Part shown: positions 34,001 through 38,736 of the stretch, piece by piece
Position numbering within the stretch: the stretch's first letter is position 1
Layout: each line of letters opens with the position of its first letter
From: Planctomycetaceae bacterium
GTDB taxonomy: Bacteria; Planctomycetota; Planctomycetia; Pirellulales; PNKZ01
Direction of reading: 5' to 3'
NCBI GenBank assembly: GCA_016793115.1
Contig: JAEUIN010000278.1
Coordinates: 1-38,736, forward strand
DNA: 38,736 bases
The notes under the pieces: generated by a model
What the model was told of the DNA's origin: nothing
Seen by the model: only the letters and a program-made list of their open reading frames with translations
The model's database searches: none
Translations under genes and position numbers: made by a program

Positions 34001-34269
34001 CCAACGACGCCGCCGCGGCCGCGAAGTATCAGCAGGAAATGACCGAGCACAACGCGTTCGTCGAATTGTTCCACACCGGCCGCTACAACACGGCGCTGAA
34101 CTACTATCAGCACGCGATGATGGTCGAAGACGCCGCCGAGCGGACGAAGCTGCTCAACTCCGTGACCTACACGGTGGATAATACGAAGAGCCTGGTCGGC
34201 GACCTCGGTGCGTGGACGCCGAAGTACGACAAGCTCGTGGCCGACGCCAAGAAGGCCCTCGGACAGTAA
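31015..34269 (+). CDS. Large secreted TPR-like helical-repeat protein
   Basis: The protein has 1084 residues from the ATG at 31015, with AAGGA eight bases upstream. A signal peptide (RRIAIAAASAAALSAPLG, cleavage after ARA) is followed by almost entirely alpha-helical sequence with TPR-like pairs. Examples are YGAIYKDYRTLIAGL, CYQELGDVKRALGLYNDLLG and AEYAEVVASTANEYQDLARVL. The Lys/Glu/Ala-rich composition and absence of catalytic motifs indicate a scaffold. Residues about 529-561 (LLGPAVDVGEGSSAGSVAP and following) are a Gly/Ser/Pro-rich break encoded with rare codons such as AGA, CTA and GTA. They contain a palindrome of REP type (see 32657-32689). The N-terminal 400 residues are duplicated in the smaller gene upstream. 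It precedes ExbB/ExbD-like genes, and I infer a periplasmic partner of that motor. Confidence 0.88.
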   Translation: MKRVSLFARRIAIAAASAAALSAPLGTAPARAAEEYERFLNGLRERSLYDVAIDYLNSMRNSPLLSEEQRQMITFEEARTFLDASRSERDPVERDKMLDGARDKFKEFVAKNSQHPQAPGAETQLGAVLVERGRAKVEQALRPEFEKDKAKLMDEARKFFTESESVFKAAEEKFAALLGTFPKFMAPNDERVALRERAKGDLIQAHMFHAKGLYEKSRTFAAKSPEWTQALKTAAEKYGAIYKDYRTLIAGLAARLQEGQCYQELGDVKRALGLYNDLLGQPDELKTLRPYKASAMYLSLQCWTAESEKLYELASIQADEFIRASSNDELIRPEWLAVRYYGALANELYAATLPADAKGQEANKKQNALDKAAEYAEVVASTANEYQDLARVLLQRMGQNVDKTREPRTFLEAQNRGTDEMSKFSAALAEAQKGGDQAQAKLKEADEHRAAALDMFGKALKLVNEDTSLEDKNIVRYYICYLMFTQQKTYEAAVIGEFLLKFYPNSGGARSAAKIALACYVTEYQNNQAALLGPAVDVGEGSSAGSVAPRGSGVRAPVNPEYDRNKMYAIASEITKRWAGEQDADDAWNILLAIAINERNVPEILNTLGKIQETSATRSDAEMRAGSTLWMLYNEQLTLDDGAPSKLPADKMQQLAVDANKVLEAAIARDRPKIAGIEQLTLQHAEAIRYLCETRVALGQNDKTLELIEDPKIGLLPLVRGAAKNPAATVEPVPLETYKLALQVYILNNKVDEAQKLIPELDALMAKSGGNTKEQLAGTYLNLALRLEKQVDQNRQNNNAAGIKAAAKGFQFFLTQVVNAYLVPSAEFAALDPQKKDMHFQNVNWASENMFKLADDLLKQPQPTAEDRTMAEQLLAESSKVDEQLAPMTTEGSDAQLIVKLRNARTKRRAGDFEGAVNGMAGILAARRNLMEAQVDAAQALADWAIAKKDPAQFNYAIGGAKPDEKGDNIIWGWKRIADTMRRVPQFAPPVKPADANDAAAAAKYQQEMTEHNAFVELFHTGRYNTALNYYQHAMMVEDAAERTKLLNSVTYTVDNTKSLVGDLGAWTPKYDKLVADAKKALGQ
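32657..32689. repeat. REP-like palindrome embedded in the large TPR coding sequence
   Basis: CGGGG (32662-32666) and CCCCG (32681-32685) flank AAGCGGAGTGAGAG. The plan (short G/C arms around an AGCGxAGxGAG core) matches the non-coding element at 38333-38360, where GGG..GAGCGCAGCGAG..CCC is seen. It is translated in frame here as part of the Gly/Ser/Pro-rich break, and rare codons cluster around it. Confidence 0.5.
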
Positions 34270-34345
34270 CCGCTCGGGCGGCCGCTTGGGTCGCCGCGAA
34301 TTTTCTTAAAACGCCCAACGAAGTTTGCCTATCAGGAGTGAGTTG

Positions 34346-35407
34346 ATGAAGAGTTTGGTCACCGCCGCGGCTCTGGTCGCGTGTCTCGGTTTGGTCGGCG
34401 ACGCTTCGGCGATCGACGCCGTTCGTAAGGTCGGCAACCAGCGCGTGTCGGGCACGGTGAAGAGCGTCGGCGCCACGGAAGTGATGGTCGACGCGCAAGG
34501 CACGCCGACGAAAGTTCCGGTCAACGAGATCGAGTCGATTCAGTTCGACGGGGAACCTTCGGAAATGAATCTCGTCCGCAGCGCGATGAAGTCGGGGAGC
34601 TACCAAAGCGCCCTCACGCAGCTCAAGAAGATCAACCCGACCACGGTCACCCGCAAGGAAGTCAAGCAAGACTACGAGTTCTACGCCGCCTTGGCGCAAG
34701 CCAAGCTCGCGTTGTTGGGCTCCGGCCGCGTCGACGAAGCCGGCACCGCGATCTTCAACTTCGTCACCAACAACAAAGACAGCTACCACTATTACCAAGC
34801 CGTGGAAACGATGGGCGACTTGCTCGTCGGGCTCAACAAGGTCGACGACGCTCTCAAGTACTATTCCGAACTCGAAGCCACGCCGTTCGACGACCTGAAG
34901 ATGCGGGCCGGCGTGGCCCGCGGCAAGGCGCTGATGCAGCAACAGAAGTTCCCGGAAGCGCAGGCCGCGTTCGAAGCGGTGCTCAAGCTGCCGTTCAACC
35001 CGATGACGCAAAAGGGGACGCCCGCCGAGAGCCAGCGATTCGCCGCCGTGCTCGGCCGCACGCAATGCCAGGCGTCGACCCAGCAGTACGATGAAGCGAT
35101 CAAGGAACTGGAAGGGAACGTGATCGCGAATTTGAACCCCGAAGAGTCGGAATTGCAGGCCAAGGCCTACGTGACGCTGGGCAATTGCTACAACGCGAAG
35201 CCCGACGGCAAGAAGGCCGCGTTGTTGGCGTTTCTGCACGTCGACGTGCTCTACGCGAGCGTGCCGGATGCGCACGCCGAAGCCCTCTGGAACCTCTCGA
35301 ACTTGTGGAACGATCTCGGCAAGAACGAGCGGGGCCAGGAGTGTTTGAATCGATTGAATCGGTTGTACCCGGGCAGCCCTTGGATCACCAAGAAGCGTCC
35401 GGTTTAA
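34346..35407 (+). CDS. Secreted TPR-like protein with N-terminal beta-rich domain
   Basis: The protein has 353 residues from the ATG at 34346, with AGGAG seven bases upstream. A signal peptide (MKSLVTAAALVACLGLVGDA, cleavage after ASA) is followed by a small beta-rich domain (VSGTVKSVGATEVMVD, KVPVNEIESIQFDGEP) resembling an Sm/SH3-like barrel. Next come TPR-like helices: AMKSGSYQSALTQLKKI, VETMGDLLVGLNKVDDALKY, KFPEAQAAFEAVL and KAYVTLGNCY. It follows the 1084-residue protein by 76 bases and precedes the ExbB-like gene, so it is likely to belong to the same periplasmic assembly. There are no catalytic residues to point at a reaction. Confidence 0.87.
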   Translation: MKSLVTAAALVACLGLVGDASAIDAVRKVGNQRVSGTVKSVGATEVMVDAQGTPTKVPVNEIESIQFDGEPSEMNLVRSAMKSGSYQSALTQLKKINPTTVTRKEVKQDYEFYAALAQAKLALLGSGRVDEAGTAIFNFVTNNKDSYHYYQAVETMGDLLVGLNKVDDALKYYSELEATPFDDLKMRAGVARGKALMQQQKFPEAQAAFEAVLKLPFNPMTQKGTPAESQRFAAVLGRTQCQASTQQYDEAIKELEGNVIANLNPEESELQAKAYVTLGNCYNAKPDGKKAALLAFLHVDVLYASVPDAHAEALWNLSNLWNDLGKNERGQECLNRLNRLYPGSPWITKKRPV

Positions 35408-35469
35408 GACGGTCCTAACGCACGGCGGGCGGAACGCCGCAGCCGCGCAAGATTGCCTTGCTTGCTTGG

Positions 35470-35498
35470 TTTACAGTCCGTTTGGTGCGAATTACACT
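35470..35498 (+). promoter_or_regulatory. Putative sigma-70-type promoter upstream of the ExbB-like gene
   Basis: TTTACA (35470-35475, five of six to TTGACA) and TACACT (35493-35498, four of six to TATAAT) are separated by exactly 17 bases. This is the best promoter match I found in the window. It would give a leader of about 115 bases before the ExbB-like start. Confidence 0.5.
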
Positions 35499-35621
35499 GT
35501 TGAATTCCGCCGCCCGCGTTCGTGTCGCTTAGGGGCGCGAATGCCCGATCGAGTGCTCCGTTCGTCGCTCTTTCCGCTTACCCGTTCCCGCTCATTGGCG
35601 TTTTCCGTGGAGGCCGTTTTT

Positions 35622-36431
35622 ATGTTCGTTTGTGCGGTTCGTCGTCTGCTGTCCGTCGTGCTGATCGCCGCTTGTGCGCTGACGGCCTCGCACGCCGTGG
35701 CCCAAGAAGCCGCCCCGCCGGCCGATGCGGGCGCTTCGGCTCCCGCCGACGCCGGTGCGGCGAAGGCCAAGAACGACAAGGAAAAGAAGATCGAGGAATT
35801 GAAAAACGAAACGGTTTTGGCCTACTACTACCGTTCGCTCGGTTTGAAGTACACGGTCATCTTTCTCGGCCTGTCGTTCACGCTCGTGGCGTTCATCATC
35901 TTGAACGCTCTGGCGCTGCGGAAACAGGCTCTGATGCCGGACGCTTTGGTGCAGAACTTTGAAGCGGCATTGAACGAGAAGAATTATCAAGGGGCGTATG
36001 AGATGGCGAAGAGCGATGAATCGTTCTTGGGCGCCATCCTCGCCGCCGGCATGTCGAAGTTGCAATCGGGCTACGATGCCGCCGAAGAAGAGATGAACGA
36101 AGCCGGCTCGGACGAAGCCATGAAGCTCGAACACCGCCTGAGCTATATCGCCTTGATCGGCTCTCTCGCTCCGATGGTCGGGTTGCTTGGCACGGTCGAC
36201 GGTATGATCGACAGCTTCCGCAAGATCGAACAGAGCGGGACCACGCCGGAACCGGCGGAACTCGCCGGCGGTATTTCCACCGCTCTCATTACGACGATCG
36301 TCGGTCTTTGGTTGGCGATTCCCGCCATCGCCATGTTCGGTATCTATAAGAATCGCCTGGCCCGCTTCCTATACGATGTCGGCGCGGTTTCGGAAGGCCT
36401 GATGAGCCGTTTCCAGACGGTGAAAAAGTAG
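35622..36431 (+). CDS. MotA/TolQ/ExbB-family proton channel protein with signal peptide
   Basis: The protein has 269 residues from the ATG at 35622, with GGAGG eight bases upstream. A cleavable signal peptide (RRLLSVVLIAACALTASHA, then VAQ) and an Ala/Pro linker precede the channel core. TM1 is YTVIFLGLSFTLVAFIILNAL. The cytoplasmic part includes ALNEKNYQGAYEMAKSDESF. TM2 and TM3 lie in LSYIALIGSLAPMVGLLGTV and GGISTALITTIVGLWLAIPAI. The LGLLGTV-like and GISxALxTT motifs are diagnostic for the MotA_ExbB domain. Such proteins form a pentameric channel that pairs with ExbD/TolR and turns ion flow into motion. Three ExbD-type genes follow. No TonB, TolA or TolB is seen, so the load it drives is unknown. 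Confidence 0.92.
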   Translation: MFVCAVRRLLSVVLIAACALTASHAVAQEAAPPADAGASAPADAGAAKAKNDKEKKIEELKNETVLAYYYRSLGLKYTVIFLGLSFTLVAFIILNALALRKQALMPDALVQNFEAALNEKNYQGAYEMAKSDESFLGAILAAGMSKLQSGYDAAEEEMNEAGSDEAMKLEHRLSYIALIGSLAPMVGLLGTVDGMIDSFRKIEQSGTTPEPAELAGGISTALITTIVGLWLAIPAIAMFGIYKNRLARFLYDVGAVSEGLMSRFQTVKK

Positions 36432-36453
36432 TTTCCTTTCCGGGAAACTGCGA

Positions 36454-36485
36454 CCGATCGATCGACGCCGATGTCGGTCGATCGG
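36454..36485 (+). terminator. Hairpin between the ExbB-like gene and the first ExbD-like gene
   Basis: CCGATCGA (36454-36461) and TCGATCGG (36478-36485) form an 8-bp stem. A smaller stem, GTTTCC/GGAAAC, lies at 36431-36448 directly at the ExbB stop. Neither is followed by a T-run. They may tune expression or protect the upstream message rather than terminate. Confidence 0.35.
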
Positions 36486-36583
36486 AGTGGGTCGCTCGGC
36501 GGCCGGAGTTGGGAATCTAGTTGGGCGAATTCAATCGCTGCGAAGTTTTAACTGCGCGACGCTCGTCGTGAGGAATCTGTTCG

Positions 36584-37036
36584 ATGCCTAAGCTCAAGAG
36601 CGGAGTCGACGTCTCGGCCGAAGGAGACATGACGGCAATGATCGACATGACGTTTCAGTTGATCGCCTTCTTTATGATTTTGATCAACTTCGCGGATGCC
36701 GAGAACAACAAGGAAATCAAGCTCCCTCCAAGTCGACTGGCGATTCCGCCGGAAACTCCGCCGGAAAGCCCGGTCGTGCTGCAGATGGATAAGGAAGGGA
36801 AAGTGCTTTATTCGGCCGACGGTTTTGAGCCGATGGCCTTGGTCCGCAAGCGGCTGGTCGTCAAACGCGACTTTCTCAAGCGCGAGAAGAAAAACGATGA
36901 TGCGGCGAAAGACGCGACGGTGATTATTCGAGCCGACCGCGATACGCCTTCTAAATTCGTTCGCGAGATGCTGGAAATGTGTCAGGAACTTGGCTTCGAA
37001 AAGTTTGCGTTTCGCGCCGCGTCCATTTCAGATTGA
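36584..37036 (+). CDS. ExbD/TolR-family protein 1 (divergent TM motif)
   Basis: The protein has 150 residues from the ATG at 36584, with GAGGA nine bases upstream. It is a single-TM protein of ExbD type. The short cytoplasmic N-terminus is followed by GDMTAMIDMTFQLIAFFMIL with the proton-binding aspartate at D21. The usual MTPMIDV reads MTAMIDM here, so the helix-starting Pro is lost. The periplasmic domain starts KEIKLPPSRLAIPPETPPES and contains ATVIIRADRDTPSKFVREML, the ExbD beta-alpha signature. It is the most divergent of the three ExbD copies. It is probably a stator or plug partner of the ExbB-like channel. Confidence 0.9.
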   Translation: MPKLKSGVDVSAEGDMTAMIDMTFQLIAFFMILINFADAENNKEIKLPPSRLAIPPETPPESPVVLQMDKEGKVLYSADGFEPMALVRKRLVVKRDFLKREKKNDDAAKDATVIIRADRDTPSKFVREMLEMCQELGFEKFAFRAASISD

Positions 37037-37102
37037 CGATTATGTCGTCGGCCTCGTTATCCGAAGTTTGGTTCGCCATCTCTATTCGTATTGTGATGAG
37101 TC

Positions 37103-37603
37103 ATGCCGCAGCGACGTGATGTAAAGACTCCCGAGAAGATCGACATCAACATGACGCCGATGATCGACGTCGTCTTCCAGCTGTTAGCGTTCTTCTTGAT
37201 GACGTTCAAGGTCGCCTCCGTCGAAGGCGATTTCAACTTGAAGCTTCCCAAGAGCGAACGGAGCGCCGGCGCCGCCAATACGCAGACGGAAATGATCAAC
37301 GTCGCGATGCGGGCCTTGCCCAACGGCGTGCTCGGCGTCGTGCAGATCGACAACAACCCGCCGCAGCGAGCCGGCATGAGCACCTTCTCCGATTTGCAAA
37401 AGTTCGTCACCGTGAAGGTGAGCGCCGCGCAGGCGGCCGGCCAAGAAGAGCCGGAAATCCAGATCGACGCCGACGACACGCTCCGCTACGAGTACGTCAT
37501 CAAGGCGATCGAAGCCGTGTCGGCGACGACCGACGCCGAAGGCAACTACAAGCCGCTGGCGAAGAAAGTGAAGTTCGCCCCGAAGGCCGAAGCCGCCCCC
37601 TAA
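37103..37603 (+). CDS. ExbD/TolR-family protein 2
   Basis: This 166-residue ExbD-type protein starts at ATG 37103. The canonical segment INMTPMIDVVFQLLAFFLMT carries the essential aspartate D22. VEGDFNLKLPKSERS marks the exit into the periplasm. PEIQIDADDTLRYEYVIKAI is the periplasmic domain's conserved strand-helix. Compared with copy 3 it has the same core (MTPMIDVVFQLLAFF, ASVEGD, LRYE.V..AIE), so the two are recent paralogs. It probably pairs with the ExbB-like channel. A strong hairpin lies downstream. Confidence 0.93.
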   Translation: MPQRRDVKTPEKIDINMTPMIDVVFQLLAFFLMTFKVASVEGDFNLKLPKSERSAGAANTQTEMINVAMRALPNGVLGVVQIDNNPPQRAGMSTFSDLQKFVTVKVSAAQAAGQEEPEIQIDADDTLRYEYVIKAIEAVSATTDAEGNYKPLAKKVKFAPKAEAAP

Positions 37604-37634
37604 GCCGCGCGAATAACAAAATCGTCTCGCAACG

Positions 37635-37679
37635 AATCGGCTTGCGGCAAGAGCGAACGGCTCTCGCCGCAAGCCGATT
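37635..37679 (+). terminator. Long perfect hairpin between the second and third ExbD-like genes
   Basis: AATCGGCTTGCGGC (37635-37648) and GCCGCAAGCCGATT (37666-37679) form a 14-bp perfect stem. Inside it AGAGC and GCTCT add a further five pairs around GAACG. A short T-rich tract follows (TTTCCGTTTCG). It is likely an intrinsic terminator or attenuator that lowers expression of the third ExbD gene. Confidence 0.65.
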
Positions 37680-37702
37680 TCCGTTTCGTCGCGAGGCTCG
37701 CC

Positions 37703-38185
37703 ATGTCGCGTTCGTCGTCGCTTCCCGCCAAGGTCGACCCGCAAATGACGCCGATGATCGACGTCGTGTTTCAACTCTTGGCGTTCTTCCTCCTCACGTT
37801 TCGGCTCGCTTCAGTCGAAGGCGACCTCGCGCTCAAGCTTCCCGCGCGCGAGATGCGCGAGTCGGGCTTCACCGAGGGGCGCGAACGCTTTCAAATTCGC
37901 CTCGCGGCCGATGAGCGGGGCGAACTGGCCGAGTGGCGACTCGACGAAGGCCCGGCCGGCCGGGGCCGCGGTTCGCTCGGCCTGCTCCGCGGCGAACTGC
38001 TCGCCCGAGCCGATGCGGCCCGCGCCGCCGGGGCCCCGGAGCCGGAAGCGGAACTGGTCTGCGACGATCGGCTGCGCTACGAACACGTGCTGGCCGCAAT
38101 CGAACACGCGACGACCGCGCGCGACGCCGACGGCCGCTCGAAGCCGGTGCTGAGGAAAGTGCGAGTGGCGGGCGCCGGGCGCTAG
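37703..38185 (+). CDS. ExbD/TolR-family protein 3
   Basis: This 160-residue ExbD-type protein starts at ATG 37703. It has the canonical QMTPMIDVVFQLLAFFLLTF with D20 in the membrane and LASVEGDLALKLPAREM at the exit. The periplasmic part (AELVCDDRLRYEHVLAAIE) parallels copy 2, with extra Arg/Gly/Ala-rich sequence in the middle (RLDEGPAGRGRGSLG). It is separated from copy 2 by a strong hairpin. It may be expressed at a different level or form mixed dimers with copy 2 (inference). Confidence 0.92.
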   Translation: MSRSSSLPAKVDPQMTPMIDVVFQLLAFFLLTFRLASVEGDLALKLPAREMRESGFTEGRERFQIRLAADERGELAEWRLDEGPAGRGRGSLGLLRGELLARADAARAAGAPEPEAELVCDDRLRYEHVLAAIEHATTARDADGRSKPVLRKVRVAGAGR

Positions 38186-38212
38186 TGCTTTGTCAGTCTT
38201 CATTTGATGACA

Positions 38213-38289
38213 GGGTGGCACTGGTGGCTTGCCCACCAGTGTTCTCATTGCCCGATATTGCACTGGTGGACAAGCCACCAGTGCCACCC
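38213..38289. repeat. Compound inverted repeat (REP/MITE-like, planctomycete type)
   Basis: GGGTGGCACTGGTGGCTTG (38213-38231) is an exact inverted copy of 38271-38289. Each half can also fold alone: CACTGGTGG/CCACCAGTG at 38219-38241 and again at 38261-38285. The element can therefore form one long cruciform or two short hairpins. It lies after the last ExbD stop and may also act as a transcript end. Confidence 0.75.
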
Positions 38290-38332
38290 ATCAATTCATG
38301 CCTGACGGAACACTAGTAGCCAGGCGCTAGTA

Positions 38333-38360
38333 GGGTGGGTCGAGCGCAGCGAGGCCCACG
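38333..38360. repeat. Short palindromic repeat with GAGCGCAGCGAG core
   Basis: GTGGG/CCCAC arms surround a GAGCGCAGCGAG core. Elements of this plan are recalled as common in intergenic DNA of planctomycetes, though no search was run. A degenerate relative occurs inside the large TPR gene at 32657-32689. Confidence 0.5.
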
Positions 38361-38615
38361 CGGTAAGGACGCCGCGAGCTCTGAAAAGCGCGCGGCCAAA
38401 ATCAAGTTCTTTCCCGCCTTTCCGCACCCAAAACTCGAACCGAAAAACCGAAACTTTCCCTCGTTTCGCCTAGAAATCGGGCCGGCGTTTTTGGCATAGT
38501 GCGCCTCGTAGCGTCTCGGCCGGGCCGAGTCGGCGACGTGGCTGCGTACTTGGCGGTCCTGCAACACGGGCCGGCGCAGGTGTTCCCACGACGAACCGAC
38601 CCTCGCGTCCGAGCG

Positions 38616-38736
38616 TCACCTGCGGGTCCGGTCTCGACGCGAACGGCGCGGCACGCCGCGTCCGTTCAAGAGCGCGCGGTAGATGGGAGCAAGCTGGTCG
38701 AACACCTGGCCTCCCGGCAGTCCGACGCTCGAGTCG
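38616..38736 (-). CDS. C-terminal end of an unrecognised gene (partial)
   Basis: The minus-strand frame is open from the right edge for 40 codons to a TGA at 38616-38618. The end reads SSVGLPGGQVFDQLAPIYRA followed by a basic tail (RRSRRDRTRR). Codons before the tail have high GC at the third position, as in real genes here. No family can be named from so short a piece, and the call rests on composition only. Confidence 0.4.
   Translation of the reverse strand, partial: DSSVGLPGGQVFDQLAPIYRALLNGRGVPRRSRRDRTRR

Larger units (their letters stand above)
38186..38615. other. Non-coding region with palindromic repeats
   Basis: This stretch of 430 bases after the last ExbD gene contains the two palindromic elements listed next. 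The remainder (38361-38615) includes a less GC-rich part near 38395-38480, and I see no recognisable gene in it. A weak minus-strand frame (38313-38567) has no motif. Confidence 0.6.

Noticed and set aside
31015..35407. Possible S-layer or outer-membrane porin role for the TPR proteins
   Set aside because: The sequences are alpha-helical throughout with no beta-barrel pattern, SLH or PEP-CTERM signal. A periplasmic scaffold fits better.
38213..38289. CRISPR-like repeat
   Set aside because: There are only two inverted copies and no regularly spaced direct repeats or spacers. It is a palindromic element instead.
38313..38567. Minus-strand open frame of 84 codons near the right end
   Set aside because: It covers one of the palindromic repeats and has no motif or credible ribosome site.

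Overview
The window looks like a chromosomal segment of a planctomycete, most likely Pirellulales-like. This is inferred from the gene set: two formylglycine-type sulfatases, a Tat-exported Gfo/Idh/MocA oxidoreductase, several Hanks-type kinases with the variant DMG motif, an autotransporter-associated beta-strand repeat protein, an ECF sigma factor beside membrane proteins, and ExbB/ExbD with large TPR-like secreted proteins. The DNA is GC-rich, so long antisense shadow frames are common. I see no tRNA, rRNA, CRISPR array, insertion sequence or prophage gene.

Positions 1-8825. A large secreted beta-strand repeat protein (minus strand) runs off the left edge. An AT-rich intergenic region separates it from a six-TM serine/threonine kinase (plus). 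Two secreted sulfatases on the minus strand follow, probably co-transcribed, and a TauE/SafE-type anion exporter lies divergent to them.

Positions 9084-18870. A CheY-CheX pair with no CheA nearby is followed by two tandem, paralogous giant transmembrane kinases. Their extracellular parts combine PD40-type beta-propeller repeats, a LamG-like domain and, in the first, a C-type-lectin-like domain. A Tat-signal oxidoreductase ends this run.

Positions 18867-23962. A minus-strand group contains a single-domain response regulator, an MBOAT O-acyltransferase split into two overlapping frames, and an SGNH-like protein. This resembles AlgI/AlgJ- or DltB/DltD-type polymer acylation. A plus-strand HlyD-like adaptor with no visible transporter follows.

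Positions 24036-38185. Two overlapping, paralogous membrane proteins (minus) are divergent to an ECF sigma factor. The sigma factor is followed by a membrane-anchored VWA protein, a half-length secreted helical-repeat protein, its 1084-residue paralog, a third secreted TPR-like protein, one ExbB/TolQ-type channel protein and three ExbD/TolR proteins. I infer an envelope machine powered by ion flow, with large periplasmic scaffolds and no TonB. This is the best candidate here for an undescribed system. One of its genes appears to have absorbed a REP-like palindrome into its coding sequence.

Positions 38186-38736. Non-coding palindromic repeats of the kind scattered in planctomycete genomes are followed by the C-terminal end of an unrecognised minus-strand gene.

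Start codons were chosen by domain extent, signal peptides and Shine-Dalgarno matches. Several genes appear to use GTG or TTG.
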